Assembly: GCF_043290135.1 (NCBI RefSeq)
Contig: NC_134709.1
Location: 66,566,556 to 66,630,555 of the forward strand
Length of the DNA: 64,000 nucleotides
Source of the DNA: Rhipicephalus microplus
Taxonomy: Eukaryota; Arthropoda; Arachnida; Ixodida; Ixodidae
Direction: 5' to 3'
The position numbers and the translations under genes were made by a program. The number at the start of each line of letters is the position of its first letter. The stretch's first letter is position 1. Under the pieces are notes generated by a model. That model saw nothing but the letters and a program-made list of their open reading frames with translations, was not told the origin of the DNA and did no database searches. Shown here piece by piece: positions 1 through 11,050 of the stretch.

Positions 1-1560
1 ATTCATCCGGTATGTACACATCCAAAATAAATCCAGAGGCAACATCCTGTATGTATTATCTTTTTTTTCATATTTATTCTAATTTGACTACTGACGATGC
101 CACTCGCATAGGTGGCGAAACATATGCATTATGGTATTTTTACTATTACGTCAAGTAAGAGATAAAACATTGAATAAGGTGAGATGCTGCTTAAACAACA
201 TGCCATTTTTTTAGATTACTAGAAAACCCAATGTTGCAATGTCAAGATTAGCGGCACGATCTGTGGGCCCAGACATTAGGCAGCAAGATAAAAAATCACT
301 GTGTGGAAACCAAGTTATCTGTGAATGTGGTTACGTAAAACATTACATTAATTTAATAGTGAGATTTGGTGCAACAATTGAGGCCGATAGATTATAATTG
401 CCTGGCGTGCCGACGACAAGGCGGGGGGGCAGCAGGTTTGGCTTTGACAGTATGTAATCATTTAATGGGTACTTAAAGCAAAGCTAGCGCACTGTTGTGA
501 AATATATGCACAGACCCTATTTTCATATTTTCGTATTTACAGGTTCGAGGTTTGCATCACGTCCTTAATTCGAACGGGGCTGAAGCAGTTGCCTGTAAAG
601 CGTGCTCTGCCCTATAACTAAAGTGCTGCAGGTGAAGCATAAACGTAGAAAGGAACGTGCGGAGAAGCATAGCTAGATATGGATTGATAGAGGGGCAGAA
701 GAGACTATTTATCTATTTATTTATTTATTTTATTTATCTATTGCAAACTATTTGTCATGCTTTGGTGTTCATATTTTTCGTAAACATCTATATGATTCAA
801 CTGCCTTTCCTGCAATATTTGTAATATTACTGTAAAAGTTGTTAATACATGCGTGCCAATACATCCCATGTTAAAAAGGGTGAAGCAGCAAATCATCATC
901 ATCATAATCACCTTCCTCCGAGCTCTTATTCACTTCCACAGAAGGAGTGAGTCCACGTGTTTGAGCGCCATGGGAACGCCTGTGTTTCGACAACTTAGGG
1001 CACTTACGAATTACTGACGAAATACCACAAAAACGAAGGCCGTCGTGGAATAAAGAAATATGCCTTATGCGATAGACATTCAAGTTAAGTGCTAAATATT
1101 ATTTGCTAATTGTCAAATCTTAAATATTTACAATGGCTTAGCGAGTACGAAAAATTGGCAACGTTTGCATTGATTAGCGCGCCCGTGATAAGTCTCTCCG
1201 CATCTAGAACTTAAGTTGCACGAAAAACAGCTCTTGATATACTAATTACTCACGAGTCGCGTTATCTGTCGATGGTGTCACTCAAGCGAAACAGACGCGG
1301 CGGGTATCCGAGCGCTGCTACATACTCGTAATACTTCCCTAGGCAAAAACGCGCACATATTATGTACACTAGCCTAGGCAGTGTGCCGTTGCTCTTGCAG
1401 CAGTACCGCCTGACAAACCTTTCCTTACACGGTACCCAAAAGCGTTCTTCCCTCAATATATTGGTACAAACTTATATCAGGAGTTTTTTTAATTATGCGT
1501 ACAACCTGATGGTGCAAAATGCTACACGTCTTGTACTGTGAAACTTCAGTGCACGCTAAT
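1..1560. other. Unassigned non-coding sequence
   Basis: I see no gene here. The stretch is AT-rich with a short (TTTA)n tract near 704-740, and no open frame resembles a known protein. It is either intergenic or an upstream intron of the M13-like gene whose first visible exon begins at 2139. Confidence 0.4.
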
Positions 1561-1566
1561 TAACTC

Positions 1567-1653
1567 CAGGTGTTCTAAGTTATTCGAAGCCGTCTACTAC
1601 GGCGTTTCACATAGCCTGGGTCGCTTCTGTAAGTTAAACCCCACAAAACAACA
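1567..1653 (+). repeat. 3' remnant of a Ruka-like SINE
   Basis: The order of short motifs (a tail-side TCGAAG block, a CTACTACGGCG block, then GTTAAACCCCACA) matches the 3' part of the better preserved SINE at 27632-27860. The tRNA-like head is missing, so this is a truncated and diverged copy. Confidence 0.4.
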
Positions 1654-1680
1654 AAGCAAGACTGCCCACTCGCCATTATG

Positions 1681-1905
1681 CCGATGCGTATAAGACCCGG
1701 GCCTGATACGGGCCTTGCTCAGGCCCGAGCCCGAAGCCCAACCCCAGCCCGATCCAACAATCTCTTACCAGACCCGAGCTTTGGAGCCAGCGCGGGCCCG
1801 AGCAGTGCTCTAATCTAAATTAGCTAAATATGCAGGGAAGTAAGAAAACGTGCGTGTTGTGGTTTGTTGTTTGTTGTTGTTGTTGTTGTTGTTGCTGTTG
1901 TTATT
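1681..1905. repeat. GC-rich CCCGAGCC repeats followed by a (GTT)n microsatellite
   Basis: From about 1690 to 1812 the motif CCCGAGCC and close variants recur in degenerate form. A (GTT)n tract follows at 1861-1905. Both are low-complexity repeats with no coding capacity. Confidence 0.6.
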
Positions 1906-2138
1906 TTTAAGAAGTGTGGCGCCCAGGCACTGGCGCGAGCCCAGCTAGCGTGAAGCAGAGAAGGACGAAGGAGAATAAGAACAACCGGCCTAGCAAACGG
2001 GTGTTGTGTCTTATTTCTCCACTACAGTATGTATGTAAGTATGTCGAGATAGAAATACGAGTGTCGGAATCGGCAAAACGCTAAACAAAGAAGGTGAAAA
2101 GCAAGACTTCATCGGAGTAGGCAATCATCGTGGCGCAG

Positions 2139-2330
2139 GATGTACGTGCGGTACTCCCCGTTCCTGGACTGGAAGAAGTACGGGGCGCTGGTGGACGTGG
2201 CCATTGCACGTTTACCGGGCTGGGAGGACATCGACCCACCTGAGCACGGGGCCGAGCTGCGCTGCCTGCGATTCCTGTATCGCCTGGTGGCCGAGCCGTT
2301 CGCTTACATAATTTGGAACGCCAACATTAG
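2139..2330 (+). CDS. M13 (neprilysin-like) gene, first visible exon
   Basis: This is the first exon in the window of a gene also covering 10909-11050, 11565-11923, 16267-16440 and 24507-24756. The joined reading frame gives 371 residues with no internal stop. M13 proteins are normally about 700 residues with an N-terminal membrane anchor or signal, so the 5' half lies outside the window. The segment has the motif CLRFLYRLVAEPFAYIIWN, which fits the helical M13 region preceding the catalytic core (C-x(6-9)-ALG-x-LYV in typical members). An AG precedes the exon and the donor at 2331 begins GTAAC. The exon ends in phase 2 (codon AG|G), matching the next acceptor. The acceptor has a weak pyrimidine tract; an alternative AG at 2119-2120 is in the same frame, so the start may be about 18 bases earlier. 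Frame continuity across five exons is strong support; the family call rests mainly on the last exon. Confidence 0.75.
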
Positions 2331-3990
2331 GTAACAACCGAAATAACTCGGAGTCTTTTAGATGTTCAATATAGCACATGGCGGAGTTCCATCCGGTAAT
2401 GTGTGGCGTGACCACCCTCACTGTGCGCGTGCAACAGCTGGCCCAAGCACTGCCAGAGTGCGCTCAGGTGCTAGCGCGTTTCGGCATGTCTTAAGGGGCT
2501 GGGTGAGACGCTGCTGGCTTCTCCCCCTTTCCCTCCCTCATCAATCACGTGATAGCGCTGGGGAATGAGATTCTGCTGACGTGCGATGAACCAACGGTCT
2601 CCCGTGTGGGTTGATCGCAACAAGAGTTCGGGGCGAGTAACGGCAACAGAAACAACAGTGGATTCATGGTGTGCTCCATAGAGTTTCCTATGGTTGATGA
2701 GAGGGAACTCTGGCACTGCGATTGTTCAGTTGGTTGGTTGCGAAACTTTATTGAGGTCCTGCAAGGCGTGCGTCAGCGCGCAGCGGGCGACTCCGACGTC
2801 GGGACCGCTAGGCCAAGCCTAGGAATGATTGGTAACACTCGGATTTGCGTCTTCGTGCTTACCGGCCTCAGACGCACATGTGGCTTTGTTTATTGCTGTG
2901 TTTTGGTTTCGTTTTTATTGAAAGAACGGATGGTTGTAAAGTTCGTGAGCCGACTTGAAATGGTGAGCATAAAGAGAGAGAGAGAGAATTTATAGAAAGG
3001 CAGGTAGGTCAACCAGAATTGTAGCATACCGTTCGCATAAAACGTTAAAGTTCCGAATCGCAGCAGTGGAATATTTCCGGTTCTAGTGAAGCGCAACTGC
3101 TGAATATTTCCTTATTGTCGCTTCGTAACAAAGCGAGTTTAAGCCACGCGAAGTCAACCGGACTCGAAAGTACAAAAGTTGGACAAATCCGTGTAATACG
3201 CACCAGTCTCATGCTCGCTGAAGCTCCGTGAGTTGCAGTTTGCATGGTCACCAGCGCCAGTGTTTTCTCTAGAGTATTTGTAGGAAACTTTATGGCGTGC
3301 TCCACTTGCAAGGATGCGCTAACATCGCGCAAGGTGCCCCTGGTGAATCCATGCGCGTCTTCGCATTCTACTCAGCGTTCCTTTTAGTAAAAGACGGTGT
3401 AATTTTTGCCACCATGAGGTGTGGTTGCTCGTGCGCACGCACTTATCTCGTCAATGAGGCGCTTTGTCTCATTTGTCGATTCCACCGCAAGTTTGCTTCC
3501 ACGTTACAGCGCAAAAGAGAGCGTGAAGGTCGCCACGTTTGTGAAAAGAGCGCGCTGCGCATAAGCAAAGCAAGAATTGCGGCAGTTCGCGCTCGTCCTA
3601 AGTATACTTATGCGTTCGTTTCTTGTGTCTTAGTTTCTACTTGACCAGCGCGCTTTCAAGTGCCAAGCTGTGAGAGTTGTTAGTTTCTGCTCGTCTTGTG
3701 CACGCTCATTTTGTGCGTGCTTTCTGCTCCAGGTGCGCTTAATGTATTAAGATGCTTGCCGGGTCTTCGCGTGACGTAACAATTTGTTGCTGGGGCGTTC
3801 AATCCTTGGCCCTTGCGGCGAAGCAATGCACAATAAATGCTCAACTGTCTCTGTGAAGAGAGGTTTCACTTTAGTGCTATACCGATTCCTAGACAGAGGG
3901 ATCAGTTTATGAAACTTTTTGTTGGTCTAGTTGGTACATGCTTACTGTACATGCTTACTGTAGGTAACTTTTTAGGGACATTTAAAGATA
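2331..3990. other. Intron sequence without a recognised gene
   Basis: This is the start of the 8.6-kb intron between the first two visible M13-like exons. It contains a GA-rich tract near 2972-2990 and stretches that look like old repeats, but I can assign no protein. The block around 3915-3945, with the motif GTTGGTACATGCTTA, recurs in similar form near 60848 and may be the 5' edge of the Penelope-like fragment that follows. Confidence 0.35.
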
Positions 3991-4017
3991 AGCCTTCTTT
4001 GACAACCACTAACTCAG

Positions 4018-5064
4018 TGTGTGAGGTTTTAGCTCTGTTTAGACAACATGCGGAGGGACTTGTTTTTGCGCATAAGCTCCTGGTTTGAAATTTCTAGGCC
4101 TGAGTCTTACTGCCTCGGAGACGCCTGTATGTCGGGCATATTGTCCGCCTTCATGCAAGATACCTTTTGGTTTAATGCGTCGCAGTTTAAACTTGTCAAA
4201 TGAACTGTTTTGTCCATGTGCATGGAAGGAGTTCTGGCGAAGTCTTGCCTGCATAGAATGCAGGAATGTTTCTGTAATCAGGTCAGGTCACTGCGTTTAG
4301 CTGGCCACACTGATTGTGTTTTCGTTGTAATGTCCTGGAAAAAACCCTCCTTGAAAACCCTCCTTGAAAAAGCTAAAGAGGTCGAGAAGAAACAGGCAGC
4401 TGATAGAAAAAATGCCCATAGTTATGCCATACGTGCAAAAGGTACCTTTGGTACCTTGTGCACATACACGGCCCCGGCTACCACGGCCTATCCATCGTGA
4501 ATTATCACCGCGCACCAGCGTGAGCCGCCCACGTTCGCCGGACTTCGAGGTGAAAATGTGGAGGATTGGTTGGACCAGTTCAATCGAGTCAGTTCCACTA
4601 ACAACTGGGATGATCCTACCAATCTTCGCCTTTGGTGTTCTCGGTGCCACGCAAGCTAACTAGCCTGTGCCCACAAATTTCTACTGTACCGAGGCCCTCC
4701 ACGTGTGGGAAGAGGCACATAAGGTCGTATGTCACCTGCTCGGTTGGCGTGGTGTATACGAGATGCCACTTAGTTGCGGTATAGTATACGTCGGCGAAAC
4801 AGGCCGGTACGTAAGCGAGAGAATTATGGAGCATGAACTTTCAGTGAAAAATACACTTTCAGCGGATTTGCCTTCTGTATTGTGGTTTCTGCAAGTGTGA
4901 GCCTAGGTTTTCCAGTGTATCCATTCTTGAAAAGAGTGATGATACCTTGGTGCATGAAATTATTACAACATATTGCGTTAAAAAGAAGGAAGAACCGTTT
5001 ATTAATGATACATCTGTTGCTATGCATGTTGGTGAATTCAATTTTTTGGTCTTTTTTTCGCTTA
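4018..5064 (+). pseudogene. Penelope-like element fragment: end of RT, linker, GIY-YIG endonuclease
   Basis: Penelope-like retroelements encode a reverse transcriptase followed by a GIY-YIG nuclease. Here, across several frameshifts, one can read the RT tail (FRQHAEGLVFAH), the linker (FKLVK, then KSCLHRMQECF, then KMPIVMPYVQKV), and the nuclease (MPLSCGIVYVGETGRYVSE, then RIMEHELS, CKCEPRF, and an acidic C-terminal block ending near 5050). The GIY-YIG core is therefore recognisable. The RT palm and fingers are absent upstream, so the copy is 5'-truncated. An in-frame stop sits in the FKLVK block near 4200. A 164-bp piece of Gypsy gag interrupts it at 4467-4630, and the nuclease reading resumes afterwards with VFSVPRKLTSLCP. 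The element lies inside an intron of the M13-like gene and is non-functional. Confidence 0.75.
4467..4630 (+). repeat. Gypsy gag fragment embedded in the Penelope-like element
   Basis: These 164 bases match 5714-5877, inside the gag of the Gypsy element about 1.2 kb downstream. The only difference I see is TGG to TGA near 4499. The flanking sequence is unrelated, and on both sides it is readable as Penelope-like linker. There is no LTR, poly(A) or obvious target duplication, so this is not a normal retrotransposon insertion. Template switching during reverse transcription, or a gene-conversion-like patch, would explain it. Confidence 0.85.
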
Positions 5065-5323
5065 GTGGCCTATTGTCACTGTTTTTATGTTGTTTGTCAA
5101 TCTTATCGCGTGTTTTCTGACGAGCATGTGAGGTGATGTGCGCGCGCATGGTTGCTACGGTGTTACATGTCGCTGATGTTCCAAGATTATAGTTAGTTGC
5201 GAGTGTCGCACAATATGTTTTGTCCTCAACTTTCTTCCTTAGATGGTGCATGTGCTTTTGTATTTCAATTAGGAATATCAGTCACGTGTTCTTACTTATT
5301 TGCTTATATGGTGCACTTCAAAA

Positions 5324-5325
<2 letters not shown>
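5065..5325. other. Possible 3' non-coding part of the Penelope-like element
   Basis: About 260 bases lie between the last readable endonuclease codons and the (TA)n tract. I see no gene or motif here. It may be the 3' end of the Penelope-like copy. Confidence 0.3.

Positions 5326-5403
<78 letters not shown>
5326..5403. repeat. (TA)n microsatellite, left flank of the Gypsy insertion
   Basis: An almost pure TA dinucleotide tract abuts the 5' LTR of the Gypsy element. A second tract abuts the 3' LTR at 10667-10752, implying that the element landed inside one pre-existing (TA)n tract. Confidence 0.95.
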
Positions 5404-5406
<3 letters not shown>

Positions 5407-5574
5407 AGGTATTCATTAGGCACATCTACTATTGTTACACATATTCATCATCATGAGTGGTCGTCATCTTCTTCTGCTGTGAGGACTTGGCTTTTTTGAG
5501 TTCTGTTCCTTGGGCGTGGTCGCTTCATCGTGTCTTCTGGGCCTAATAAAGGTTGCCTTCACCGTTACATCCCA
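5404..5574 (+). repeat. 5' LTR of the Gypsy element at 5.4-10.7 kb
   Basis: This 171-bp direct repeat matches 10496-10666. It begins TGTAGG and ends CCCA. An AATAAA polyadenylation signal is present near 5546, as expected for the R-region side of a short LTR. Confidence 0.93.
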
Positions 5575-5672
5575 AGTGGTGGAGTGTGCTCTACGATCTT
5601 CCGTCCTCTCCCAGCCCGATCTGCCTCCTGGAGCTCCGCTCAGGTCGTCGTTTGTGCCAGGTGTCCGGTAAC

Positions 5673-6880
5673 ATGCTTCAGGACGAGCCAACTGGCGCTT
5701 CTGCGTCTACCTCCACGGCCCCGGCTACCACGGCCTATCCATCGTGGATTATCACCGCGCACCAGCGTGAGCCGCCCACGTTCGCCGGACTTCGAGGTGA
5801 AAATGTGGAGGATTGGTTGGACCAGTTCAATCGAGTCAGTTCCACTAACAACTGGGATGATCCTACCAATCTTCGCCGTGTTTTTTTCTATCTCACAGGC
5901 GTAGCGAAAACATGGTTTTTCAATCATGAAACGAACATTACGGACTGGACACGTTTCAAGCAACAGCTTCGCCAAATTTCCGGCACCCCGGCGGTTCGTT
6001 CAGCTCTCGCGAAGAAGACACTGGATTCTCGTAAGCAACGATGCGGTGAGTCCTACACATCGTACATAGAGGATATGCTTGCTCTTTGTCACCGTTTCAA
6101 CACGTCCATGACTGAATCAGAGAGAGTTCGTCATCTATTGAAAGGGATAGGCACGGTCGCGTTCAATGCCTTGGTCATTCAAAATCCGACTACAGTTGCT
6201 GACGTTGTTGAAACGTGCCAACGCCTACAGGAACTTGAATCCCAACGGTTACCGCCGGACAGCGCTGAAAACACTACCACGACTGATGCCTCATTGCGTG
6301 CCATGATCCGGGCGATTATACAGAAAGAGCTGCAATCTTTCGGCCTCTCAATGGCACCGAGTCCACCTCCCCCTCCAACACTGTTTTGCGCGATGTTATC
6401 AAAGAGGAGTTGGCGTCCATGACCGGGCCAGCGTATGTAGACTCTCCAGTACCTCTACTCCAGCCGACGTACGCACAAGTCCTCGCTGGCTCACCACCCG
6501 TCGTACAACCGATGCCTCTCCTGCTGGCTTCGTTGACTCCGAGTGTGACTAGCCAGCCCTTTCACCCACCGTGAAGGCCGCATCGTCCGATCTGTTATTA
6601 CTGCGGCTATCGGGGCCACATTGCACGCGTCTGTCGGAAGCGTCAGCAGGATGAGCGTCGTGGATTCGACACCTACGGACGAGATGATGGGACAAGCTGG
6701 TACGCTTTCCAACGTCGTCCTTATGATCGGCCGCTACGCCGCTCACCGTCTCCAACTGTGACATCTGAGCCAACCACTTCGTACCGCTCTACTAGACGCC
6801 GCTCACCCTCACCTCTCCGCCGTTCCACGTCTCCATTGCGTCCTGTCTCGCAATTCACCAACCAACGCCCGGAAAACTAA
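5673..6880 (+). pseudogene. Gypsy gag with CCHC zinc knuckle (broken)
   Basis: Gag forms the particle core and packages the element RNA. The ATG at 5673 opens a frame reading MLQDEPTGAS. The retrotransposon gag domain follows (VEDWLDQFNRV, then VFFYLTGVAKTWF, then RVRHLLKGIG). A frameshift lies near 6390, after which the reading continues with RDVIKEELASM. A TGA at about 6571 separates this from a nucleocapsid segment with the knuckle CYYCGYRGHIARVC and an Arg/Ser/Pro-rich tail ending at a stop at 6878-6880. An earlier in-frame ATG at 5553 would start only 15 bases after the polyadenylation signal, inside the LTR, so 5673 is preferred. The frameshift and the stop make this copy non-functional. 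Confidence 0.85.
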
Positions 6881-6944
6881 CCTCTGCAGCTTTTGGAGGA
6901 AAAGCTGCATCGAATGAAAAGACAGAAATTCTTCCAGTGCGTCC

Positions 6945-9900
6945 ATATAATACGATATCTGTTTTAATAGAAGGTGTGTACGTGGACACTTTAATAGACA
7001 CTGGTGCTTGTTTGTCCGTGATTGATCGTTCTTTGTGCTCACGTCTGTGAAAAGTCACCACCCCTTATGATGGACCTACACTGCACGCTGCTCAAGAGGA
7101 CGCCATTAGACCTGCCGCTATGTGCACCGCCCATGTTTTCATAGCTGGTCTTCTTCATTTTGTACAATTTGCTGTGCTGAGTTCGTGTGCCCACCAGATT
7201 ATATTAGGCTGACATTTTCTGTCTACGGCGAACGCTTCCATCTGCTGTCGAGAAAATGTTGTTCATATGATGGAAACTGACTATGCCCTGTATGCGGATG
7301 ACAAGCCCGTTCGCTTGCTCGCTGCTGAAGAGACCGAGCTACCACCTGGTCATCAGCGGATAGTTGCCATCACTTCTAATGTGATCAACTCTGGTGACGT
7401 GTTTGTCCAACCATCTGCACGCTGTCTCGCAAGAGGTATGGCCCTTGCTTCAGGTCTAGCGCGGTTCCACAATGGCCCCGGACTTCTTTACGCTACAAAC
7501 CAGACTTCTGAGAAAATTCTCATTCCTAAAGGCACCACAATAGCATGCGTTTCTGAATCTCAACCTGTCTCTGTTGTCCCGCTTATGCCAGCGTGTTCTG
7601 ACCTTCCTTCTATCGGACGTTCATCAAGCGTTTCTGTTCTTGCTGCGACTATTAGTCCAGAACTGACCTCTTCACAGACAGATGAGTTGCTTGCCTTGCT
7701 ACAAAAGCATAGAAGATTGTTTGATGCCCATTCCTCATCTCTGGGACAGACATCCATTATTAGGCATCGTATCCAGACCGATGGCTGTTCCATCGTACGC
7801 CGTCGACCATATCGCGTCTCTTCGTCCGAGCGTGAGATCATTGAACAAAATGTAGCCGATATGCTGCAACGGAACATTATACGTCCCTCCGCGAGTTCTT
7901 GGTCATCCCCTGTTGTTTTAGTAAGGAAAAAAGATGGCTCCGTGCGATTTCGCGTGGACTACAGAGCACTTAATAAGATTACCCACAAGGATGTTTACCC
8001 CATGCCGCGCATAGACGATGCTTTGGATTCACTGCAAGGTGCTGAGCACTTCTCAAGCCTAGACCTGTGTTCAGGTTACTGGCAAATACCCATGCACGAG
8101 GATGACAAAGAAAAGACAACGTTTTCAACACCATATGGGCTGTATGAATTCAACGTCATGCCATTCGGCTTTCGCAATGCTCCAGCAACATTCGAGCGGA
8201 TGATCGACACAGTTTTACGAGGCTTGAAGTGGAAGACTTGCTTGTTCTATTTAGACGATATCGTTATTTTCTCGTCAACCTGCTCTCAGCACTTGCAGCG
8301 ACTGGACGAAGTTCTTACGTGCCTTGCAAACGCAGGCCTTCAGATGAACACCAAGAAGTGTCGTTTTGCGAGCAAGACGATTAAAGTGTTAGGCCACATC
8401 GTAAGCAAGGACGGTATTCGTCCCGATCTTGACAAGATTTCCGCTGTCCAACACTTCCCGCGTCCTGAAAAAGCCAAAAATTTGCGCAGTTTCCTCGGAC
8501 TCGCTTCTTATTCTCGCCGATTCATTCGAGACTTCGCCTCAATAGCTTCACCATTGCACAAGTTGCTCGGATCAGGCGTCGCCTTTGCGTGGTCTCCTGA
8601 ATGTGAAGCGGCATTTGCCCAACTGAAGTGTGCACTCACATCCGAACCAGTCCTCTGCCAATTCGACAAAACCGCGCCTACGCTCCTGCATACAGACGCT
8701 AGTGGTCGAGGCAATGGTGGAATTCTCCTACAGCGAGACAAATCTTCACGTGAGAAAGTCATCGCATACGCGAGCCGTGCACTGACCCATGCCGAAAAGA
8801 ATTATACCATCACCGAACAGGAGTGCCTAGCGGTCGTATGGTCGATACTAAAGTTTCGACCTTATCTCCACGGCCGCCACTTTACTGTGGTTACGGACCA
8901 TCACGCCTTGTGCTAGCTCTCGACAATCAAGAACTTGTCCGGCCGCCTTGGTCGCTGGATTCTTCGCTTACAAGAATACGACTTCACGATTACATACAAG
9001 TCGGGAGCAAACCTCAAGACGCCGACGCACTTTCACGTTGCCCGCTCTCTTCGGAGCCACTTAAGAAACCCGCCACTGCCGCACTCGAGAAGCTTTCGGC
9101 CGTCTCTTCCCTAAATGTTTTGCCATTAACTACTGTGGACCCAACTTCTCCAAGCGAGTGTGGTTTGTTCTTATCTCACCAACGTGCTGACCCTTACTGT
9201 CGCCGCATCATGGACCGTCTTGACGGGACTTGCCGGCTCCTAACGCCCGTCTTCGCCGACAGCTGACGCAATTCAAGCTCAACAACCACGTCCTGTACCG
9301 CCGTATCTACCACCCTGATGGTCAACGCTGGGGCCCGTTCTACCTCTCTCTCTTCGGGCACAAGTCCTCAAGACATATCACGACGACATGTCTTCTGGAC
9401 ACATGGGCTTCCAGAAAACGTATGACCGCATAAGATGTCACTACTACTGGCCCGGCTTGTCCACCTGTGTCGCGAAGTACGTTGCTTCATGCGCCCTTTG
9501 TCAGCGTCGCAAGCTACCAACATCAACTCGAAGTGGACAATTACAACCGTTCCCGTGTCCCCTGCAAGCATTCGAGGTAGTTGGCGTTGACCTGTATGGT
9601 CCGCTTCCTGTGACTCTCACGGGCAATCGATGAATAGTTACAGCTGTCGACCACCTGACCCGCTACGCCGAAACAGCTCTCGTGCCTTCTGCATCAGCTT
9701 CGGAAGTGGCTGACTTCATCCTTCGAGCAATAATCCTTCGACACGGAGCTCCTCGTGTAATCCTGGGCGACCGTGGAAGAGTATTTCTTTCAGAACTCGT
9801 CGAAGAAGTGCTCAAGGCATCCAGCACTACACACAAAACAAGCTCCAGTTACCATCCTCAGACGAACGGCCTGACTGAGCGCTTTCATCGTACACTGTCA

Positions 9901-10425
9901 GATATGACAGCGATGTATATCGAACCCGACCACAGAAACTGGGACACCATTTTGCCATTTGTCACTTTTGCGTATAATACCTCTGTACAGCGCACAACCG
10001 GTTACTCGCCGTTCTACCTCGTCCACAGTCGCTTCCCCTCTTCTTTCCTCGATGTTTCCTTCTTCTCTGCGCCTGTCAAACCATGTTAATCTTCGAGTGA
10101 AGAATACGTGTCTCGTCTACTTCATTGCCGCCAGCTGGCTCGCGTCAACACTGAAGCCAAGCAACAGGATCGCAAGCTTGAATAAGATGCCTCTCATCGT
10201 GCCATGTCTTTCAGCCCTGGCGACGAAGTCCTCCTTCTTACACCCATTCGCACTCCCGGACTGTGCAAGAAGTTTCAGTTATGTTTTATTGGCCCCTACA
10301 CTGTCTTCGAGCAAACGTCTCCTGTGAATTATCGCGTGGCACCTATTCTTCTTCCGACGGACCACCGCTACAGGGCAGCAGAAATAGTCCACGTATCCCG
10401 CATGAAGCCTTTCATACGGCGTTGA
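6945..10425 (+). pseudogene. Gypsy pol: protease, RT, RNase H, integrase (broken)
   Basis: The polyprotein order is readable. The protease has the active-site motif LIDTGACLSVI near 6995 and an ILG motif near 7205 followed by TGA. The uninterrupted part at 7267-8916 holds the RT ([25 protein letters not shown], the YLDDIVIF catalytic box near 8250) and the RNase H start ([16 protein letters not shown], then [10 protein letters not shown]). A TAG replaces the expected Trp after HALC at 8914, and a frameshift follows near 9015. The integrase shows its zinc-binding region (ending CALCQRRK), the first catalytic Asp (VVGVDLYGPL), a TGA after GNR at 9631, the second Asp (ILGDRGRVF) and the Glu (NGLTERFHRT). 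The C-terminal domain ends at 10425 (VHVSRMKPFIRR). Catalytic residues survive in RT and integrase, so decay is mostly by nonsense and frameshift changes. Confidence 0.9.
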
Positions 10426-10495
10426 TCTCCGCTTTAAACGGCGGCCAAGAACTGCGGTCAGGATGACCGCTTTCACGTGTGGGGGGGGGAGTTAG

Positions 10496-10663
10496 TGTAG
10501 GCATTCATTAAGCACATCTACTATCGTTACACATATTCATCATCATGAGTGGTCGTCATCTTCTTCTGCTGTGGGGACTTGGCTTGTCTGTGTTCTGTGC
10601 CTTGGGCGTGGTCGCTTCATCGTGTCTTCTGGGCCTAATAAAGGTTGCCTTCACCGTTACATC

Positions 10664-10666
<3 letters not shown>
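10496..10666 (+). repeat. 3' LTR of the Gypsy element at 5.4-10.7 kb
   Basis: This is the 171-bp partner of 5404-5574, with about nine differences. A run of G (10481-10489) plus GAG precedes it as the polypurine tract, and a (TA)n tract follows directly. Confidence 0.93.

Positions 10667-10752
<86 letters not shown>
10667..10752. repeat. (TA)n microsatellite, right flank of the Gypsy insertion
   Basis: This TA dinucleotide tract directly follows the 3' LTR and pairs with the tract at 5326-5403. Confidence 0.95.
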
Positions 10753-10755
<3 letters not shown>

Positions 10756-10908
10756 GTTTTGTGAAAACATTTGAATGAAAATGTCAGTATCCGTGAATTG
10801 AAAACTGAATGCGGTCGCTTGTCGGAGCACATTTAATACGCATGCACATACTGAATAAACCGAATAAATGAAGACTGAATAAATTGCTTTCACTATTCTG
10901 CACCGCAG

Positions 10909-11050
10909 GAGTCTGCATCACTTGGAAAGTGAGATCGGCACCCTTACAAACCACGTGGTTGACGAAGTTCTGACTTTAGTCACAACGCTGAATGTAACGC
11001 AGCAGCTGGCGGACCACTTCAGACACGTCGTGTCCAGACTCAAGCATCAG
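10909..11050 (+). CDS. M13 (neprilysin-like) gene, second visible exon
   Basis: The acceptor reads TTCTGCACCGCAG just before 10909 and the donor GTGTGT begins at 11051. The exon completes the split Arg codon of the preceding exon and ends in phase 0. It encodes residues 65-111 of the joined product: an amphipathic helical stretch (LTNHVVDEVLTLVTTLNVTQ, then HVVSRLKHQ) corresponding to the M13 region usually reading as V-x(3)-V-x(3)-F-x(4)-L-x(2)-LDWMD. One N-glycosylation sequon (NVT) is present, as expected for an ectodomain. The short length and repeat-rich surroundings mean the exon is supported mainly by splice sites and frame continuity. Confidence 0.72.

Larger units (their letters stand above)
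5404..10666 (+). mobile_element. Ty3/Gypsy LTR retrotransposon, complete ends, decayed coding region
   Basis: The element has two 171-bp LTRs, each beginning TGTAGG and ending in CA. A candidate primer-binding site starting TGGTGGAG lies at 5577, and a G-rich polypurine tract at 10481-10491 precedes the 3' LTR. The internal order is gag with one CCHC knuckle, protease, RT, RNase H, integrase, the Ty3/Gypsy order. There is no envelope frame. The LTRs differ at about nine of 171 positions, so the insertion is not recent. The flanks are (TA)n on both sides, consistent with an ATAT target duplication, although the repeat makes this unprovable. Several stops and frameshifts make it non-autonomous. 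It occupies most of the first visible intron of the M13-like gene in the same orientation. Confidence 0.93.

Noticed and set aside
5197..5499. Open frames of alternating Tyr-Ile residues across the (TA)n tracts, here and at 10545-10893
   Set aside because: Pure microsatellite translation; no start context, domain or conservation.
5404..10666. An endogenous retrovirus with an envelope gene
   Set aside because: No frame between the integrase end (10425) and the 3' LTR (10496) could encode an envelope; it is a retrotransposon.
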